From Athripsodes cinereus (taxonomy: Eukaryota; Arthropoda; Insecta; Trichoptera; Leptoceridae): a stretch of 64,000 bases of DNA. The first letter of the stretch is position 1, and each line of letters begins with the position of its first letter. The position numbers and the translations under genes were made by a program. The stretch spans positions 14,945,290 through 15,009,289 of the forward strand of contig OX388316.1 in assembly GCA_947579605.1 (NCBI GenBank). The letters run 5' to 3'. Positions 43,901-56,616 of this stretch are shown here, in pieces. The notes beneath the pieces were generated by a model. It was given only the letters and a program-made list of their open reading frames with translations, was not told where the DNA came from and made no database searches.

Positions 43901-46685
43901 ATGTTAAATGCTCTATAATGTACCGATAATCTTCCGACTATCGAATGAGTTTGAAACCAATATTTTATTCCGATAACTAGTCGCGAATAAGCACACATAT
44001 AAGTAATAAATTACAGTACAATTATTACACAGTAAGACCAACATCACAATATAATCACCATAAATCAAAAACAGTATTATAAAAAAATTCGCCATAATTA
44101 TTAAATATTATTATATATACCTACCTATATGTAAAACAGCGGATATTTTTATGCTTTATAATTTAAATAATATATTATGAGAGATCAAATAAAATATATT
44201 ATGATTATGTATTTTACGAATTCGCATTAATAAAATGAATAATTATTGTTCTATTTTTATTTTTATTTGGCACAGTACGCTAAACAATGCATGTTCAATG
44301 AATGATAGAAGACGTGAGAAACGTAGGTCGTTTGATCCCCGCCGACAGATTTATATATTACTATTCAATAGTAAACTCAGGTTAATTATTATTATCATTA
44401 TTATTTGGTATTATTATTTATTAATAAAGAATCCATTATTGAGTAGCACATGTGTTCAAATTAATTATCATTTCCAAACACATTAATAATTCTATAATAT
44501 CTCATATCAATAGAATCGGACTGAAAACTGTGAGACTACAGGGAGTCCTCAGATTAACGATTAAATTCTCTACTATATGCCTACACCATTACCCTTATTA
44601 CGTTATATGAAGGTGGAACTACAACTAGGTAGGTAGGTACTACCTCAGAATTAACTTAAGTCTAGCGAGACAGAAAACTCCATTTGTTTGAATTATTTCA
44701 AGAATATGTGTATTTAGATTTAAGATAAAGTAATGTTAAGTTGATAGATTTTTGTAATAGTTAAGGTTTATGTTTCTGAAAATAAATAAAAAAACTCCTA
44801 GACGAATTTCGGAACCCATCAATAAAATATCTACATTGAACTGCAAACGTCAAGCAAATTTTCTAATGTAAGGAATTTGGGATCCAATAAAAATCATTAG
44901 TCTGCCAATTGCTCACAATTAATACACAAAACTTAGGTATTATAATTATTAATGACAGGCATTCCACCCTGTACGAGTGATTTGTGAAAAACTTAGGTAC
45001 CTACTAAGTACATAAAAAAAATTAATACCTATATCAAAACAAATATTTCAAATTATTTCAGGAAAAAAATAATAGCAAACCTTGTCTTTCATTCCGTATT
45101 TCATTGACAAAGTTTTTCAGAAACAATATTAAATTTGAACAACTTATTTTGCTCTTTATATTATTTTTTTCCATATGTATGTATCATTATATTATGTCTG
45201 AGATTACCATTTTTCAGAATAATATAGGTTCACCTGTAGAGAAATAATATATTTCACAAAGTATACAAAGCAAACTGCAGGTAGGTAAATAGGTACATAG
45301 TAAATAATAATAATAATAAATATAAACCAATATAATAATAATTATTATTATAGTATATTTAATCCATAGGAACCGATCATTTCCGTCTGTTCGATATCAC
45401 GCTGGGAATACATTTTGTGTCCAATATTACTACTTAGCTGTTGTAGATATTATGTATTACGTCGACAAGCCACCACCGATCAAAATTATTTAATTTAAAA
45501 ATTATTATCACGAACACCGACACGGTGAGTTCTTATAGAAGTGATAATAAAAGATAGAATTGTTGTTGTAGTAAGCAATAATAGTTTTGTATTTAGAAGC
45601 CTGTTGTGAAAGATTGTTATAAAAAAGGGATAGTGGGTTGATTGGATCGCGGATATTTGGCGAGATTCTAAAACCGGATGGTAGATTAACCATCAGTCTA
45701 ATATAAAACACTTGTTTCCTATATTTAATATTATTATTTTATAAAATATTACGTTTAAAACGAGTACGCTTTGCATAGTTGAATGAAGTGTTTCAATTAG
45801 TGTGTTTACTTGTGATTTTGTCCAGGGGAATGCAATCGAGATTTTGTTAAATTAAAAACGTTGAAAAGAATACATAGTAGTTTATTGCAGCAAAGCACAA
45901 AACTAATAGAGAACAAATGCAGTGTTATGTTACACTTGCATATATTAAATGTCACACAGTGTGACCATAGACAATTGAAAGAAATCAACAGCAATTTATT
46001 GTTAAGATGCACTTACATGTTATTACAAGTGAATGAAAGATATTGAATATTCTACATTATTATGAATTTTCTCAAAATCTGAATATACGAGTGTATTATT
46101 CATCCAAATACTAATTTTAAATATCTCATCTTTGTCTATCGAATGATTATATATATTTTTTTTAAATCTTCTGGTCAAACATTTAGTTAGTTATTATTGA
46201 AACTCAGCAGGCTACTTAAATTTAACCGAATACCGGATAGTAATCAAATATTCTTATCATCTCTAATAAAATATTGTATCTACTACCTATACAACTCTTT
46301 GGCCTTGGTGATCAGTGAACCTATATGTTTTTCACACTTACATGTCAAGTTACACCAACCTTAACAATTGACAATACCATAAAAACTAAAATGTTAATTC
46401 TGTGTTATACTTTTAATTTGTTAATAATTACTATTAAATATACCTATATAGATTGAATTGTTAACCTAAGTTTAGACATAGACATAATGACACCATAGCA
46501 AGATGTCAAAAAACACGATGTAAATTTTGAGGTTGAAATTAATACCTGTTGCAAATTGGTACCTACATACTTATGTACATACCTACATTGTATTATATAT
46601 TTTATTCAAAAGATGAATCTGGATTTGAAATAAGCCCTAACACACCCAAGACACCCTCGTAGTAACCCATATGATTATGTTGTGA
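40911..46685. other. Long unassigned region, ~5.8 kb
   Basis: No gene or named repeat. A short CpG-rich patch around 41625-41645 (CCCGCGCGGCGCGAA) stands out. Pyrimidine-rich TCTCTCCTCCCCTACCACCT lies at 42880. Scattered frames under 100 codons have no recognisable motif. Confidence 0.4.
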
Positions 46686-46771
46686 AGGTGGAGTAAGCCG
46701 TCAGCGGATGGAATTGAATCCGGATCCTTCGATCGAAAGTCCGAGACTCTACTATCAGACTACCGACCATC
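46686..46771 (-). repeat. SINE head fragment related to family A
   Basis: Minus strand GGTCGGTAGTCTGATAGTAG, AGTCTCGGACTTTCG and a B-box-like GGATTCAATTCC. The tail typical of family A is missing. Confidence 0.5.
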
Positions 46772-47215
46772 TCAAATTCTCAAGGCAATTCTTTCAAAGT
46801 TGGTATATGGCTACCTTCTTATTTACCTATCAACCAATTCAAAAACCAAAACGTATATTTCTTCCCGTAAGGCTTGTACAAAAATATATTGATACCTAGG
46901 TGTAGGTACTCCTATATTTGGTATTCCAAGCAGAAAAAATGATCCTCAACAATGTGATAAACCTACATCAGTGATTTTTGAGAAGCGAATTGTGAATAAA
47001 TATCAAATTAAAAAAAAACATGTGTAAGAATGTGTGTATTTTTTATTTATTTATAATATTTGATCTATGCAGGTTTTTATTTTCCCTGATTAAGATAAAT
47101 AGTTTAATTGTTACTTTATAAAAAAATCTCACACCGGTCTTGGCTCTTTGTTGAACGGAAATAAGTAGCATCTAATATTAATGAGGAATCATTCTAATAT
47201 AATTAAAATATAAAA
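46772..47215. other. Unassigned AT-rich sequence
   Basis: No supported feature. Confidence 0.5.
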
Positions 47216-47814
47216 ATGTTGTCAAAAATAATTGAACCCATTCATTCTCTATGTATTCAACATATATTTTTGAAACATATGAACTACAAATTTGGTAACA
47301 ACTACAAAAATGAATTACAGACATTACATACAAGACGTAGAAATTCAGACCTTTTGTACCTTTACGATTTAATAAACTCAAATATTGACTGTACAGACCT
47401 TTTAGCAAAAATTACTTTTAACATACCAAATAGACGAACGAGACACACCTCGACTTTCTTCTTAAGTAAAAAAAGTACTAATGCTGCTCAGAACTCGCCA
47501 CTTCATCGATGCGTTACCACATATAACAATTTGGAGAAGGTGAGGTCCGTGGACATATTCTGTATGTCCAGGAGCCTTTTTAGGAGCCACATTAGACAGG
47601 AATGAAATATTTGTTTATTTTTTCTTTTCTTTTCTTTTCTTTTTTTCTTTCTGTGTTTGTACTGTACTGGCAATAATAATAATGAATTCAAAGATGGGCT
47701 GGTCAAGTACAAGAAATATGTTCAATGGTAATTATGTTATGTTTTGTAAAATTTTATTGTATGTTGCCCATTTTTTTAAATAAATAAATAAAAGAAAAAA
47801 AAAAAAAAAAAAAA
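47216..47814 (+). mobile_element. LINE 5'-truncated copy with open C-terminus and A-rich tail (family H)
   Basis: An uninterrupted stretch of about 129 codons ends at 47605: LQTLHTRRRNSDLLYLYDLI, NSNIDCTDLLAKITFNIPNR, RTRHTSTFF, then NSPLHRCVTTYNNLEK and SLFRSHIRQE. The pattern 'RRxxSDLxxLYxLIN..ID...LL..I.F..P.R..R....F.....T....NSPL.R....YN' is the far C-terminus of Jockey/CR1-like LINE ORF2. The 3' untranslated region has a TTTTC-repeat stretch and ends in AAATAAATAAATAAAAG plus about 20 A (47775-47814). The open frame and long A tail suggest a young but truncated copy. Confidence 0.78.
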
Positions 47815-47892
47815 ATAAGTTCTCCTCTGCAGCCTATATATCTATTTTGATTCTTAGAAAAGTGTGTAAAGCTATTAAGCTATATACTGTAT

Positions 47893-48195
47893 CATCATCA
47901 TCATCATCATCGCCCTCAACGCTCCTCTCCGGAGCACAAGGCAGAAACCAGCCTCCTCCATTCAGAGCGTCTCTGTGCCAATTGCGTCACCTCTTCCCAC
48001 GACATTCCTTGCGCTCTGATATCGTTGTCATAGGAACGGTGTATTGTGAAAGAGGGACGCCCGGGCCTACGGAACCCCTGCGGACGGAAGAACAGTGCTC
48101 TTTTTGGCCAACTATCATTGGGCATTCTCAAAACATGTCCCAGCCAGGACCATCGTCTCTCTTGTATTACGGAGATTACAGGTCTCTGCTGGCTA
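47893..48195 (-). pseudogene. LINE family D C-terminal fragment, best copy
   Basis: The minus strand is open for about 100 codons: SQQRPVISVIQERRWSWLGH, VLRMPNDSWPKRALFFRPQG, FRRPGRPSFTIHRSYDNDIR, AQGMSWEEVTQLAQRRSEWR, RLVSALCSGEER. The WSWLGHVLRM, RRPGRP and RRSEWRRLV motifs place it in the LINE C-terminal family. The tail is (ATG)n, seen as ATCATCATCATCATCATCAT at 47893-47912. Related copies: 26.6, 31.0-31.5, 38.8-39.2 and 56.9 kb. Confidence 0.82.
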
Positions 48196-48206
48196 TATAT
48201 ACCTAC

Positions 48207-48330
48207 ATGTAAATTTAACACATGAAACTACTTACCATGTTATAAGGCTTTGAAAAGACTACGTCACCTTGTGCGGTAGTGCCCCGGACGGGACTTGAAC
48301 CCGCAATCACAACTTTTCACGAGGAGTGTT
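48207..48330 (-). mobile_element. tRNA-derived SINE, family B, copy 3
   Basis: Minus-strand B box GGTTCAAGTCCCGTCCGGGG and body GGTGACGTAGTCTTTTC, AGTTTCATGTGTTAAATTT. The A-box end is incomplete. Confidence 0.68.
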
Positions 48331-48418
48331 AAATTTACATTTATAACCTCATGCAACATATACAAATTTGTGAAATATTTGCGACGGAACTCTGGGAAAA
48401 AAAATAGTAAGAATTGAT

Positions 48419-48446
48419 GCTTGTGGGTTGTGCCTTGATGGTGTAG
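48419..48446 (+). repeat. Dispersed CCCACTTGTGGG motif, partial copy
   Basis: GCTTGTGGGTTGTGCCTTGA, TGGTGTAG against ACTTGTGGGATATGCCGTGATGGTATAG at 1264. Confidence 0.45.
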
Positions 48447-48589
48447 TAGTAGTAGTTGTTGTATGATTTATCAAAACGAGTGAACTAGCAACAAACCTAA
48501 TATTATAATGGACTCTTCTTAGTGCTAATAAAAAAAATGTCCTATGGCACAAAAATTAGCACAATAAATGCTTTTTTTATATGACTTTT

Positions 48590-48709
48590 TTGGGTTAGTT
48601 GGAAGATATCGCGCGTCTGCTGAAAACCGGCCCTCTCTTTATTTATAATATCTCATTTCAATGTATGTATTTCAATCAATGTACAGTTAAGAATGAATAA
48701 ATAAATAAA
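48590..48709 (+). mobile_element. LINE 3' end with decayed hairpin
   Basis: GGGTTAGTTGGAAGATATCG then a broken stem (ATCGC ... GCTGA, 48608-48623), a GGCCCTC block, and the end GTACAGTTAAGAATGAATAA, ATAAATAAAG. Same 3' end as at 7.6 and 17.0 kb, with the second half of the stem mutated. Confidence 0.62.
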
Positions 48710-49111
48710 GGATGTCTTTATTTATTTATTACTTATTCATTCCTTCTAACCATTACCACGTTTCCTGCGGTGAGGTTGTGAACAGTTGTGAATGGACTAT
48801 GTACACTAAATCTTTTTCTCCATGCCCATTAAAAGTTAAGACTTTCAGGAAAGGCCAGCGACCTCATCGCTAAATTGACTAGGTATATTAAATGCTTTCA
48901 CGGGATGTTTAACGAATACCAGCTTCTTAAAGGACACTTGAATACTCATAGAAAAGATGGGAGACATTATATTGTTTGTCAGGGACTTAATAGAAGTAAA
49001 TAAAAACTAGTCAACAAACGAAAATACTATGTAAGTACCTAAAAAGTCCATCGATTCTGGGCGTACCTTTGGCATTATAATAAATATACTTACGTATTTT
49101 TGACGAACATA
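48710..49111. other. Unassigned; contains two short dispersed motifs
   Basis: 48844-48875 is a weaker TTCAG...GCTAAAT copy of the hairpin motif (TTTCAGGAAAGGCCAGCGAC, CTCATCGCTAAATT). 48930-48969 is a copy of the GGACACTCGAAAAC repeat seen at 25.2 kb. Confidence 0.45.
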
Positions 49112-49368
49112 TCGTCGTTGCATATTCAAAAAGAGACATGTGCACACATTTTTATTTAGGCATACTCTTTTAAAACTTCATTAAGGCATTAAAATTGTAG
49201 TTTGGACTTTTTATTGACATGTGATATTATTCTTTAAGTATTGAATTTTAATATTTGATACTAAGAATCACTTTATAAAATGGTTATGATGTCATTATAA
49301 GCAATTTAATCTGGTAATGTCAAAATGTTTATGAATTCACATGTTCCTTTTTGAATATGCAACGACGA
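49112..49368. mobile_element. Terminal-inverted-repeat element with TA duplication
   Basis: Left end TCGTCGTTGCATATTCAAAA, AGAGACATGTG; right end on the minus strand has the same first 22 bases and then GAACATGTG. TA flanks both ends (49110-49111 and 49369-49370), as for Tc1/mariner-type elements. 257 bases with no coding frame, so a MITE. The ends are almost identical, so it is not very old. Confidence 0.75.
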
Positions 49369-49370
49369 TA

Positions 49371-49785
49371 TTTCAAAACTACTTTACTTGTACAATATAC
49401 ATTTGAAGAATTTGATTTGAACTGCCGCGCATCACGATGACAATAGTAAAAATATTTATATATATATATACCTTTTTTTTATTATTAATTGGATCAGTGA
49501 ATCTCTAATCATCCTACCCAACGGGGAGCCATCCCTCTTGGGACCTGTTCGCGGTGATGATAAAAACACCATCAACAACAATTTCTTTTGATGTTGTTTG
49601 TTAGACTGATGTCTTAAAATATGTGTAGGTATTATAAAAACCTCAAATTTAATTGTAGCTGATCTGTAGACAGTTTAAGAATGTATTTATGTTTACAGGT
49701 TTTCCAACAGTTTGTTTGAGTTAAAAAAAATTGTCCTCTAAACAAACTTTCGCACCTCAGACAAACTCAGAGTTTGCAAAATTAA
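49371..49785. other. Unassigned AT-rich sequence
   Basis: CCCAACGGGGAGCCATCCCT at 49518 is G+C-richer than its surroundings; no assignment. Confidence 0.45.
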
Positions 49786-49920
49786 ATGTAGGTAATTTAA
49801 CACGTGAAACTACCACACAAGGCTTAGAAAAGACAACGTCACCTTATTTGGTAGTGCTCCAGACGGGACTTGAACCTGCAAACCTAGCTTTTTCGCAAGG
49901 CGTGCTTTATCCAATTAATA
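49786..49920 (-). mobile_element. tRNA-derived SINE, family B, copy 4
   Basis: Minus-strand A-box side ATTGGATAAAGCACGCC, B box GGTTCAAGTCCCGTCTGGAG, body AAGGTGACGTTGTCTTTTCT and AGTTTCACGTGTTAAATT. The frame across it on the plus strand is a by-product. Confidence 0.72.
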
Positions 49921-50903
49921 ATTATGTAACTATTTAGTAATTTTATCCTTTGTGAAGCATTACATAATACAATAATTTTTGAAAGCGTATCTGTAATTTT
50001 TTCAAAATTTAAAAATATCAGTCATTTTATTTATATCATAGAAATAAACATATTTTGTGGTGTTTTTTTTAATATTGATATAATATATCCGAGGAATAGA
50101 ATCACCAACTATGTAATGCCAAAAAGTGTCGTGCATCTTGTACGTAAGCCCAGTGAAGTCACTTGTTGATTCCAATGCTGTAACATGAACAACCTTGGTG
50201 ATTTTTTATTTTATTTTTATTGTTACTGAGTAGAACCGGGTATAAAAGTTAGTAGGTACTTGCACGAATAACACACTAAAAAAAACGCAATATATACCTG
50301 TATTGGAATAAAAAATGTCGCTATTGTAATAATATGTCATTCGAAGAAGTCTATTGTAATCAATAATTGAACTGGTAACACCTTAATAAATGTCCAATAG
50401 TAGAATTTTCTGTTGATTGCGAAATAATATTATAAGAACCTAAAGATCGATTAAATAATAATAATAATAAGTAAATTAATGGAAATCGAAAAGTGTTGTA
50501 GGTAGGTACCTACTTTTGTTTTTATTAGAATAAAACTATTGTTGAATTTCCGAACAGTAATCAAAGAACGTGCATGACGAATTTACAGTACGAATGTGAT
50601 GATAAAGAAGGAAATGGATTAATCTGGTATTTATTTGACACTTACTGTGGAACACCCAGAATACTTATGTCAAAAATTAAATACATTTTTGCTTATAGAT
50701 GTCTATATCGCTGATCAAGCGTAAACGAGTGGATAACTTTTAAAGACAGAATACACATACACCTAATTGAAATATATGAGCTATTGTACAGAGCTGTGTC
50801 ATAAATATACATAAAATGATGTAGTGGATAGCTACTTTAATGTTAGTTGCAATATTCCCTATACCACTACTTCTACTACTACCACAGCATAATTAATTAA
50901 TAT
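49921..50903. other. Unassigned AT-rich sequence
   Basis: (ATA)n at about 50453-50470. Nothing else. Confidence 0.5.
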
Positions 50904-50961
50904 TATACTATCACAGCATATCCCACAAGTGGGACTGCCTTTTACAGGACACTCGAAAACT
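50904..50961 (-). repeat. Two dispersed motifs side by side
   Basis: TATACTATCACAGCATATCC, CACAAGTGGG (minus-strand CCCACTTGTGGG motif) is followed at once by TTTTACAGGACACTCGAAAA. The second motif is the one seen at 25.2 and 48.9 kb. Their adjacency here suggests that they are parts of one repeat family. Confidence 0.5.
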
Positions 50962-51839
50962 TCTTTAACAGGTGCTCCACGGATTTATATTCACTCTATA
51001 CCTTAAATTAAAAAATATACCTTTTTCTGCATGCACGGCATGCTTAATTTTTTAATATTTGCTTAAAGATGCAATTTATTTTAGTTTTCGCCAAATAAAT
51101 GCTTATATTGTCGATGGATGTATTAACGTTGGGGTTGGGGTAGACAGAGGGAACAGTGTAAATTGATAAAGAAGGTCTTCATTACAAAGTGAGGCGATAC
51201 ATACCTATTATTGATGTTGTGATGTGATGCACGGAGGTCAGAGAAATTTTAAGCCTCGATTTGCTAAGGTTCTCTTTTTCTGTTTTCTATGCAATGTAGA
51301 TATTATTTTTTAAAATTCGAAACAACTTTGAACTTCATAAGAATCAAAATGCTAATATTAAAATGGAAACATATTTTGACATCAAAACAAATTAATATTA
51401 AATAATGTTCATTTTTATCTCTTTAACAATGTCATAATTCAAATTAAATGCTTCGAATAACAACATATTATGAAAGGCTTGTTGTATGTACAATGTAGGT
51501 ACATAGTTACATATTTTATAATTTAATGCGGTCATCTCAATGCTGACAGGAAACCAAGGGACTCGTGTTGGACCCAAAGACATAAAAATAAAGATTAACT
51601 TTAATTTTTCGCAACCATGTTTCAGTCAGGTTTGATGAAGTGGCTTTGTTCATTTATTAATTATCAGCTTTATATACCTGGCGCAGTCCAACAACAGTTA
51701 CTGTTTGTACGTTTCATGTTTATGATGTCAATATCTTAGTTTATATCATTCAATTTCTACACTCATTGTCTTAGTCGAAGTTTTCTTATGCAAAATGTTG
51801 ATTTTTCGCTTGTGAACTAACCATGAAAGTTTGTTTATT
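50962..51839. other. Unassigned AT-rich sequence
   Basis: GGGGTAGACAGAGGGAACAG at 51137 resembles the minus-strand end of LINE family F but is too short to call. Confidence 0.45.
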
Positions 51840-51950
51840 TTATTTATTTTATAGAGAAATGCATTCAAATTAAATCAATATAATATAGAGGACGAGCTTA
51901 TCGCAATAGCACGATTTCCTCTAACTAACCCAAGTTGGTATTTGAGACAT
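51840..51950 (-). mobile_element. LINE 3' end with conserved hairpin (minus)
   Basis: Minus strand TTGGGTTAGTTAGAGGAA, hairpin ATCGT-GCTATT-GCGAT (51900-51915, one G-T wobble), AAGCTCGTCC, and a final AAAATAAATAAAATAAA. Same 3' end as at 7.6, 9.9, 13.0, 17.0 and 48.6 kb. Confidence 0.65.
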
Positions 51951-52325
51951 AACGGCATCAATGTATGTAAGTTTTTCGGTCATTGTTAGCAAAGTAATGT
52001 TTTTCATATCAGCCTCTTTCACATAATATTATCAGGTAGTAAATACGTAATTAAAAATAAGATTGAACTATGTTGACTAAATGAAATTGATGCTAATCAC
52101 TAAAACACTGGGATGGGGAAAAATAAAAAAAAATGGAAAAACGAAGGACCGTCAGTTTTAAATTTAAGAATTTTATGTGACGATTTTTACTGAAGACGAA
52201 TAATATTTTTTGGTGAAGCTTGTAGAAGACATATTACGTTACCTACTGTTTATTTAGGATAGTACGAAGATGCAAAAAGAAAAACAAAAAGTATACCTAC
52301 ATAATATTTACAACTTACATTTGAG
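51951..52325. other. Unassigned AT-rich sequence
   Basis: No supported feature. Confidence 0.5.
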
Positions 52326-52980
52326 GGCATGATAGAGGGAAGACGGGGAGTTGGCAGCAAACAGATGTCCTGGCTGCGCAACATTAGAGAGTAGACCGGA
52401 AAGAGGACGGTGGATGACATGTTCAGGGTAGCATAGGACAGGGAGCTTTTCGCCGAAGTGATCGCCAACGTCGGGGGGACCTAACATGGCACAGGAAGAA
52501 GAAGAAGATCATATTTTTTTTTTCTCTCCGTCTACTTTATATTACCTAATTGTTTGTAAATAATTATTTCAATGTCGTCTGTACCATTTGCACTGCGCAC
52601 TGTTAACGATGGTTGCCGAACTATGCTATATGGAAAGGCGCAGTGTGCGGGTACTTGGTACCTAGCATTATATTATTATTATTTTATTTTTTGTTATTAT
52701 TAAGTTATACTTCATAGAATAGTTTTACAGAGATTTGTTGCATTTTGATTGCTAATATTGTTATAGCCTACCTACATACCTTGTATTCTTTTTTTATCAT
52801 ACCTATTCTTATTATTATTTGTATTATATTATTAGGTGCCTACTTGCTTGATAACATTATTTTGCTGTGTACCTATGCATTGCTAATGTGTTTGTGTGGG
52901 TAGATACTTTTGTTGTTGTTTTTATTGTATTTTTTCTTTTCTATGTTAAAGGCTTTCACTGTGTAAATAAATAAATAAAT
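52326..52980 (+). pseudogene. LINE C-terminal remnant with 3' region and AAAT tail
   Basis: 52326-52486 translates to GMIEGRRGVGSKQMSWLRNI, RE stop TGKRTVDDMFRVA stop DRELFAEVIANVGGT stop. This 'GKIEGRRGxGRxxMSWLxNIRxWTG...ELxRxAxDRExFxxVVANV' order is a frequent end of insect LINE proteins. Two internal stops make it dead. An AT-rich stretch follows to TAAATAAATAAATAAAT at 52964, which may be its tail; the link between the two is not certain. Confidence 0.62.
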
Positions 52981-55967
52981 TTACAAGATTTTCACTATCA
53001 AAATTTTCTTAGTGTTTTTACAAGCAAACGGACGGATGAACAACTTCACGCCAGTACGAATAATATGATGATGATGGTTATTAATAAAAATATTATAAGT
53101 ATCCGTTTACTACGTCCTCGTTGATTTGATCTTTCAAGTAAAATAATAATTTTATTCCCGCTTGTTTCTTCCTTTCCGTGAGAGTTTATTATTTTTTGTT
53201 TTTGTTTTCTTGTGTACATATATTTTTTTTCTCGGCGAATGAAAACAACATGATTTATTAATCCTTTGATTTGTTTTGTAGATTAAAGAGGAAGGAATTT
53301 AAAATAAATTAAGCATTTGATAAATGATTGAGGTACAGTTTACAAGACGATTACTAAAATTGTTTGACGTTTAATGCTTCATGTTAGTTATCTGTTAGGT
53401 AAGTAAGTAGGTATGATATTATATTGTTATCTAATTGTATTTATTTTCATAGTTATTTGAGTGTTTTTTTTATTATTATTTTGTTACATATTTTATACAA
53501 GTGTGTTGTGTACTATAGGTAGGTAAAAGAAAGATTGTTAATCTTCTTTATATATACCTACATTTTTTTCATTATCTATCATGAACCATGTCTCGTTTTG
53601 ATCTCGTTATAATATATTATATTGTATTACGGAGTACTTTTTAGCTTTTTACACTATATTTGCATTTTGAATCAGAAAACACATGCCTTCAACTTCTCAA
53701 TTGAAGAAAACGATATGTATTATAAATGAACAACTAGGTTTCTCTATCACTTATGTTACATAGGTTATTTCATTTGAAATATTAAAATAAATGGATTGCA
53801 AGTAAATCTTGAAGAAAAAAATGGGTAGGTTCTTATGTCAAACGCACTATTAAAAGATATTTATTAATAATAAACATTGATTAGTAGGTGGGTATATATA
53901 TTTTGTATGACGTTGACTAAAATTACCTATACTTTTCAATAAGGAGACAGATACTTATATGTACAATTTAAGATAGGTTGATACAGATTTCTGTAGGCAT
54001 TGATTACAGTACGTCTGTTAAATTAAAATATTAAATACTGATGCATTGTTGTACATAATTGATGGAATGATACCTCAGAAAAAAGAAAAAAGTAGGTAAT
54101 CGTAAAATGTAACAGTTGTTTGACATTCAATGCGGAATCTTTGTGATGGATTTAGGGAAATAATTTGACAAGATAATTCGCCACAGAGTCCTAGATGGAT
54201 GGATATTCATTCCAACAGTAGCTAGCTATAACATATGTGCACAATACGTACATAACTAATATATCAATATCCTACGATGCGTGACAATTGGAATGGTGCC
54301 GGTGATGCTTTCTCTGTATAAAATGTAGGTACCAATATATACAATCATATATATTATTATGGTAGTTAAATAATAAAACGATATCGAGGCTGAATCCGAA
54401 ATTCTCGCTTGATTTAGTTTCAGACAATTATTACTAGACAAAAGGACTAATTAGAGAAGGACGGATGGACAATTTAATTTGTTTTATTGATTCAAAGATT
54501 GGATACAATATTTACTCGTTTAAATTCAATAGCTCTGTTCAAACAATAAAAGTTTGTCCCCGGGCTGTTGTAGGTACTTAAATCCTTCTGGTTATAAATA
54601 GAGTTTAATTTCTGCTTTCAACATTTACTCTAGTAGGTAATGGCCCATACTTGAATAATCATTGCGAATTAATATTGTAGAAGAAAATAGATTTATCATG
54701 TTCTCGAAGAAATCTAGTAGATTTCACGGAGAAAATTAATGAAATTAGGTATTTCCCTGTCTTTGTAATTCTCAAAACGTGTTTATTAAAGACCTCATGT
54801 ACAATGGTATTATGATATAAGAATCGTAACTTATGTAAAAGGCTTAACAGAAATTGTATTATTTCCTTGTAATATTTTGAATTTAGAAAATATTTTTTTT
54901 ATATATATATTAATACATCATAAACGACACACTAGCTATTGACCACTATTTTATTGTTGGAAACTAGTTTCAAAATGCTCAGGAGATTCATGCTTGGAGA
55001 AATATAAGAAGGCTTGTGTACAGCAATGAATAAGATTTTTTTTATATTCTAACTAAGTATTTCAGATAATTTATTCATAATATAAAGTAGACTAAGAAAA
55101 GCAAACAGAAGTAGTTGGCTCTGCCCGGTTATAATATAAGCCTCCATAGAAACATCGTGATAAGAAAACTCAGTATGTTTTAAAAACATATTTTTATTCC
55201 ACTCGTTAGATGTTATCGAAGCGTTTTCTTAAGATTAATAGCTCTGAAGTACTTCAGATATTATGTGTAATATGTACATATATAAGTAATAAGTTTTGTG
55301 TGTATGAACAACTAACACTTTTTTATGTATTTTAATTTATGTTTTTACAGGAAGTTAATTCAAATACGAAATAAATTTAATATTATTAAGCTTAAATAAT
55401 AATTATCTACTCTTATTATGGTTATTCAAAAGTTGTTATACTGCGTCATTGGCGTACATTCCATACTGGCGAAAAAGCGATGCATGTCCGCAATGTTGCG
55501 CTTCTCTAATATACCAAATATCAAAAATTGGACCTACAATATTATTGGACCTAAATAATCTTCACTGGAAAGATGAGGTTTTCTATGAAAATTCCTATAA
55601 AAAAAATTCAAAACCGGTAACATTCTTACATATTAAAGCGGGTAAAAATTTACAAAGGTATTTAGGCACTTATTTTTTTTTCAAAAATTAGTTGATTGTG
55701 CTATATCTCCAATTTCTATATACAATCACTAAGAAAAAAATAAAGTTTCTTCATTTTTATTGAATTGAAATAGGCAATTAACCATGGAGTCTTTGGAAAT
55801 AATAGGCCCTCCACACCTTTTTGTTAGTTTCCGAGTGTCCTATATAAGGCAGATATTCGTAAAACTTTACGTATAACACATTTTCAGTTCTATAATGAAG
55901 TAATCCTAAATGTCTTGTTTAGTATTGACACAGAGAAGGCGATATGCATGTTTATTTTACTTGCAGT
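52981..55967. other. Unassigned AT-rich region
   Basis: About 3 kb without a supported gene. An 80-codon frame at 55449-55691 has no recognisable motif. TTCCGAGTGTCCT at 55828 is a minus-strand piece of the GGACACTCGAAAAC repeat. Confidence 0.4.
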
Positions 55968-56013
55968 TTGTCTACTGGCTGCTCCATTTACGAGATATGC
56001 CGCGATGATATAG
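55968..56013 (+). repeat. Dispersed CCCACTTGTGGG motif, diverged copy
   Basis: TTTGTCTACTGGCTGCTCCA, then GAGATATGCCGCGATGATAT. It keeps the CTACTGGCT lead and the ATATGCCGYGATG end, while the palindromic core has decayed. Confidence 0.45.
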
Positions 56014-56616
56014 ATAAATAGAAATTATAATATTACGTCCTTGTATCACTTCCTAAATAATCTTTATGAAAGCTTGACCAATGTAAAAAGTAAAGTTCCC
56101 CCACTGTTAACTGCGTACACAGTAATATAATAATGAAACGGTGTTTCTTAAGTCACCATCTTCCACTCAGCATGGGGTGGATGATCAAAGAGTAACGAAG
56201 TGATAAATAATAATCTTACCTTTCTCAAAAGTGTACGGAGAATCTCGACTCTTACATTTCGAAGATGATATTTGCGAAATTTACCTTTCGATGAGTACCT
56301 TCCAATAAACCCTTTATTGTAGAGGATGTGTTCAATTTATTTGAAAAATTACCAAACACGGAGTCAATTTTTCTGATAAATTTTAACATGTGAAAAAGTT
56401 GCAGAGTTTCCTCGTCGTAAAAATCGAGTTAATGTTATTAACTTCATTAGTCTTCTTCTTGTATCACTCTATAAAGTTTCGCCTACGAAAAATGTGGAGA
56501 AACCAACCCCAATCAAATAAAATTTGAGGCAATTTAGTCACGGGATTTTATGATATTTCTACCATCCTCATATCGCTGTTATAGTAAAACGTCAAAGATT
56601 TCTTTTCCAATACCTA
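56014..56616. other. Unassigned sequence
   Basis: No supported feature. Confidence 0.5.

Noticed and set aside
47893..47912. CRISPR-like or regulatory (ATC)n array
   Set aside because: It is the trinucleotide tail of a minus-strand LINE.
55449..55691. 80-codon open frame
   Set aside because: No motif and no support from context.
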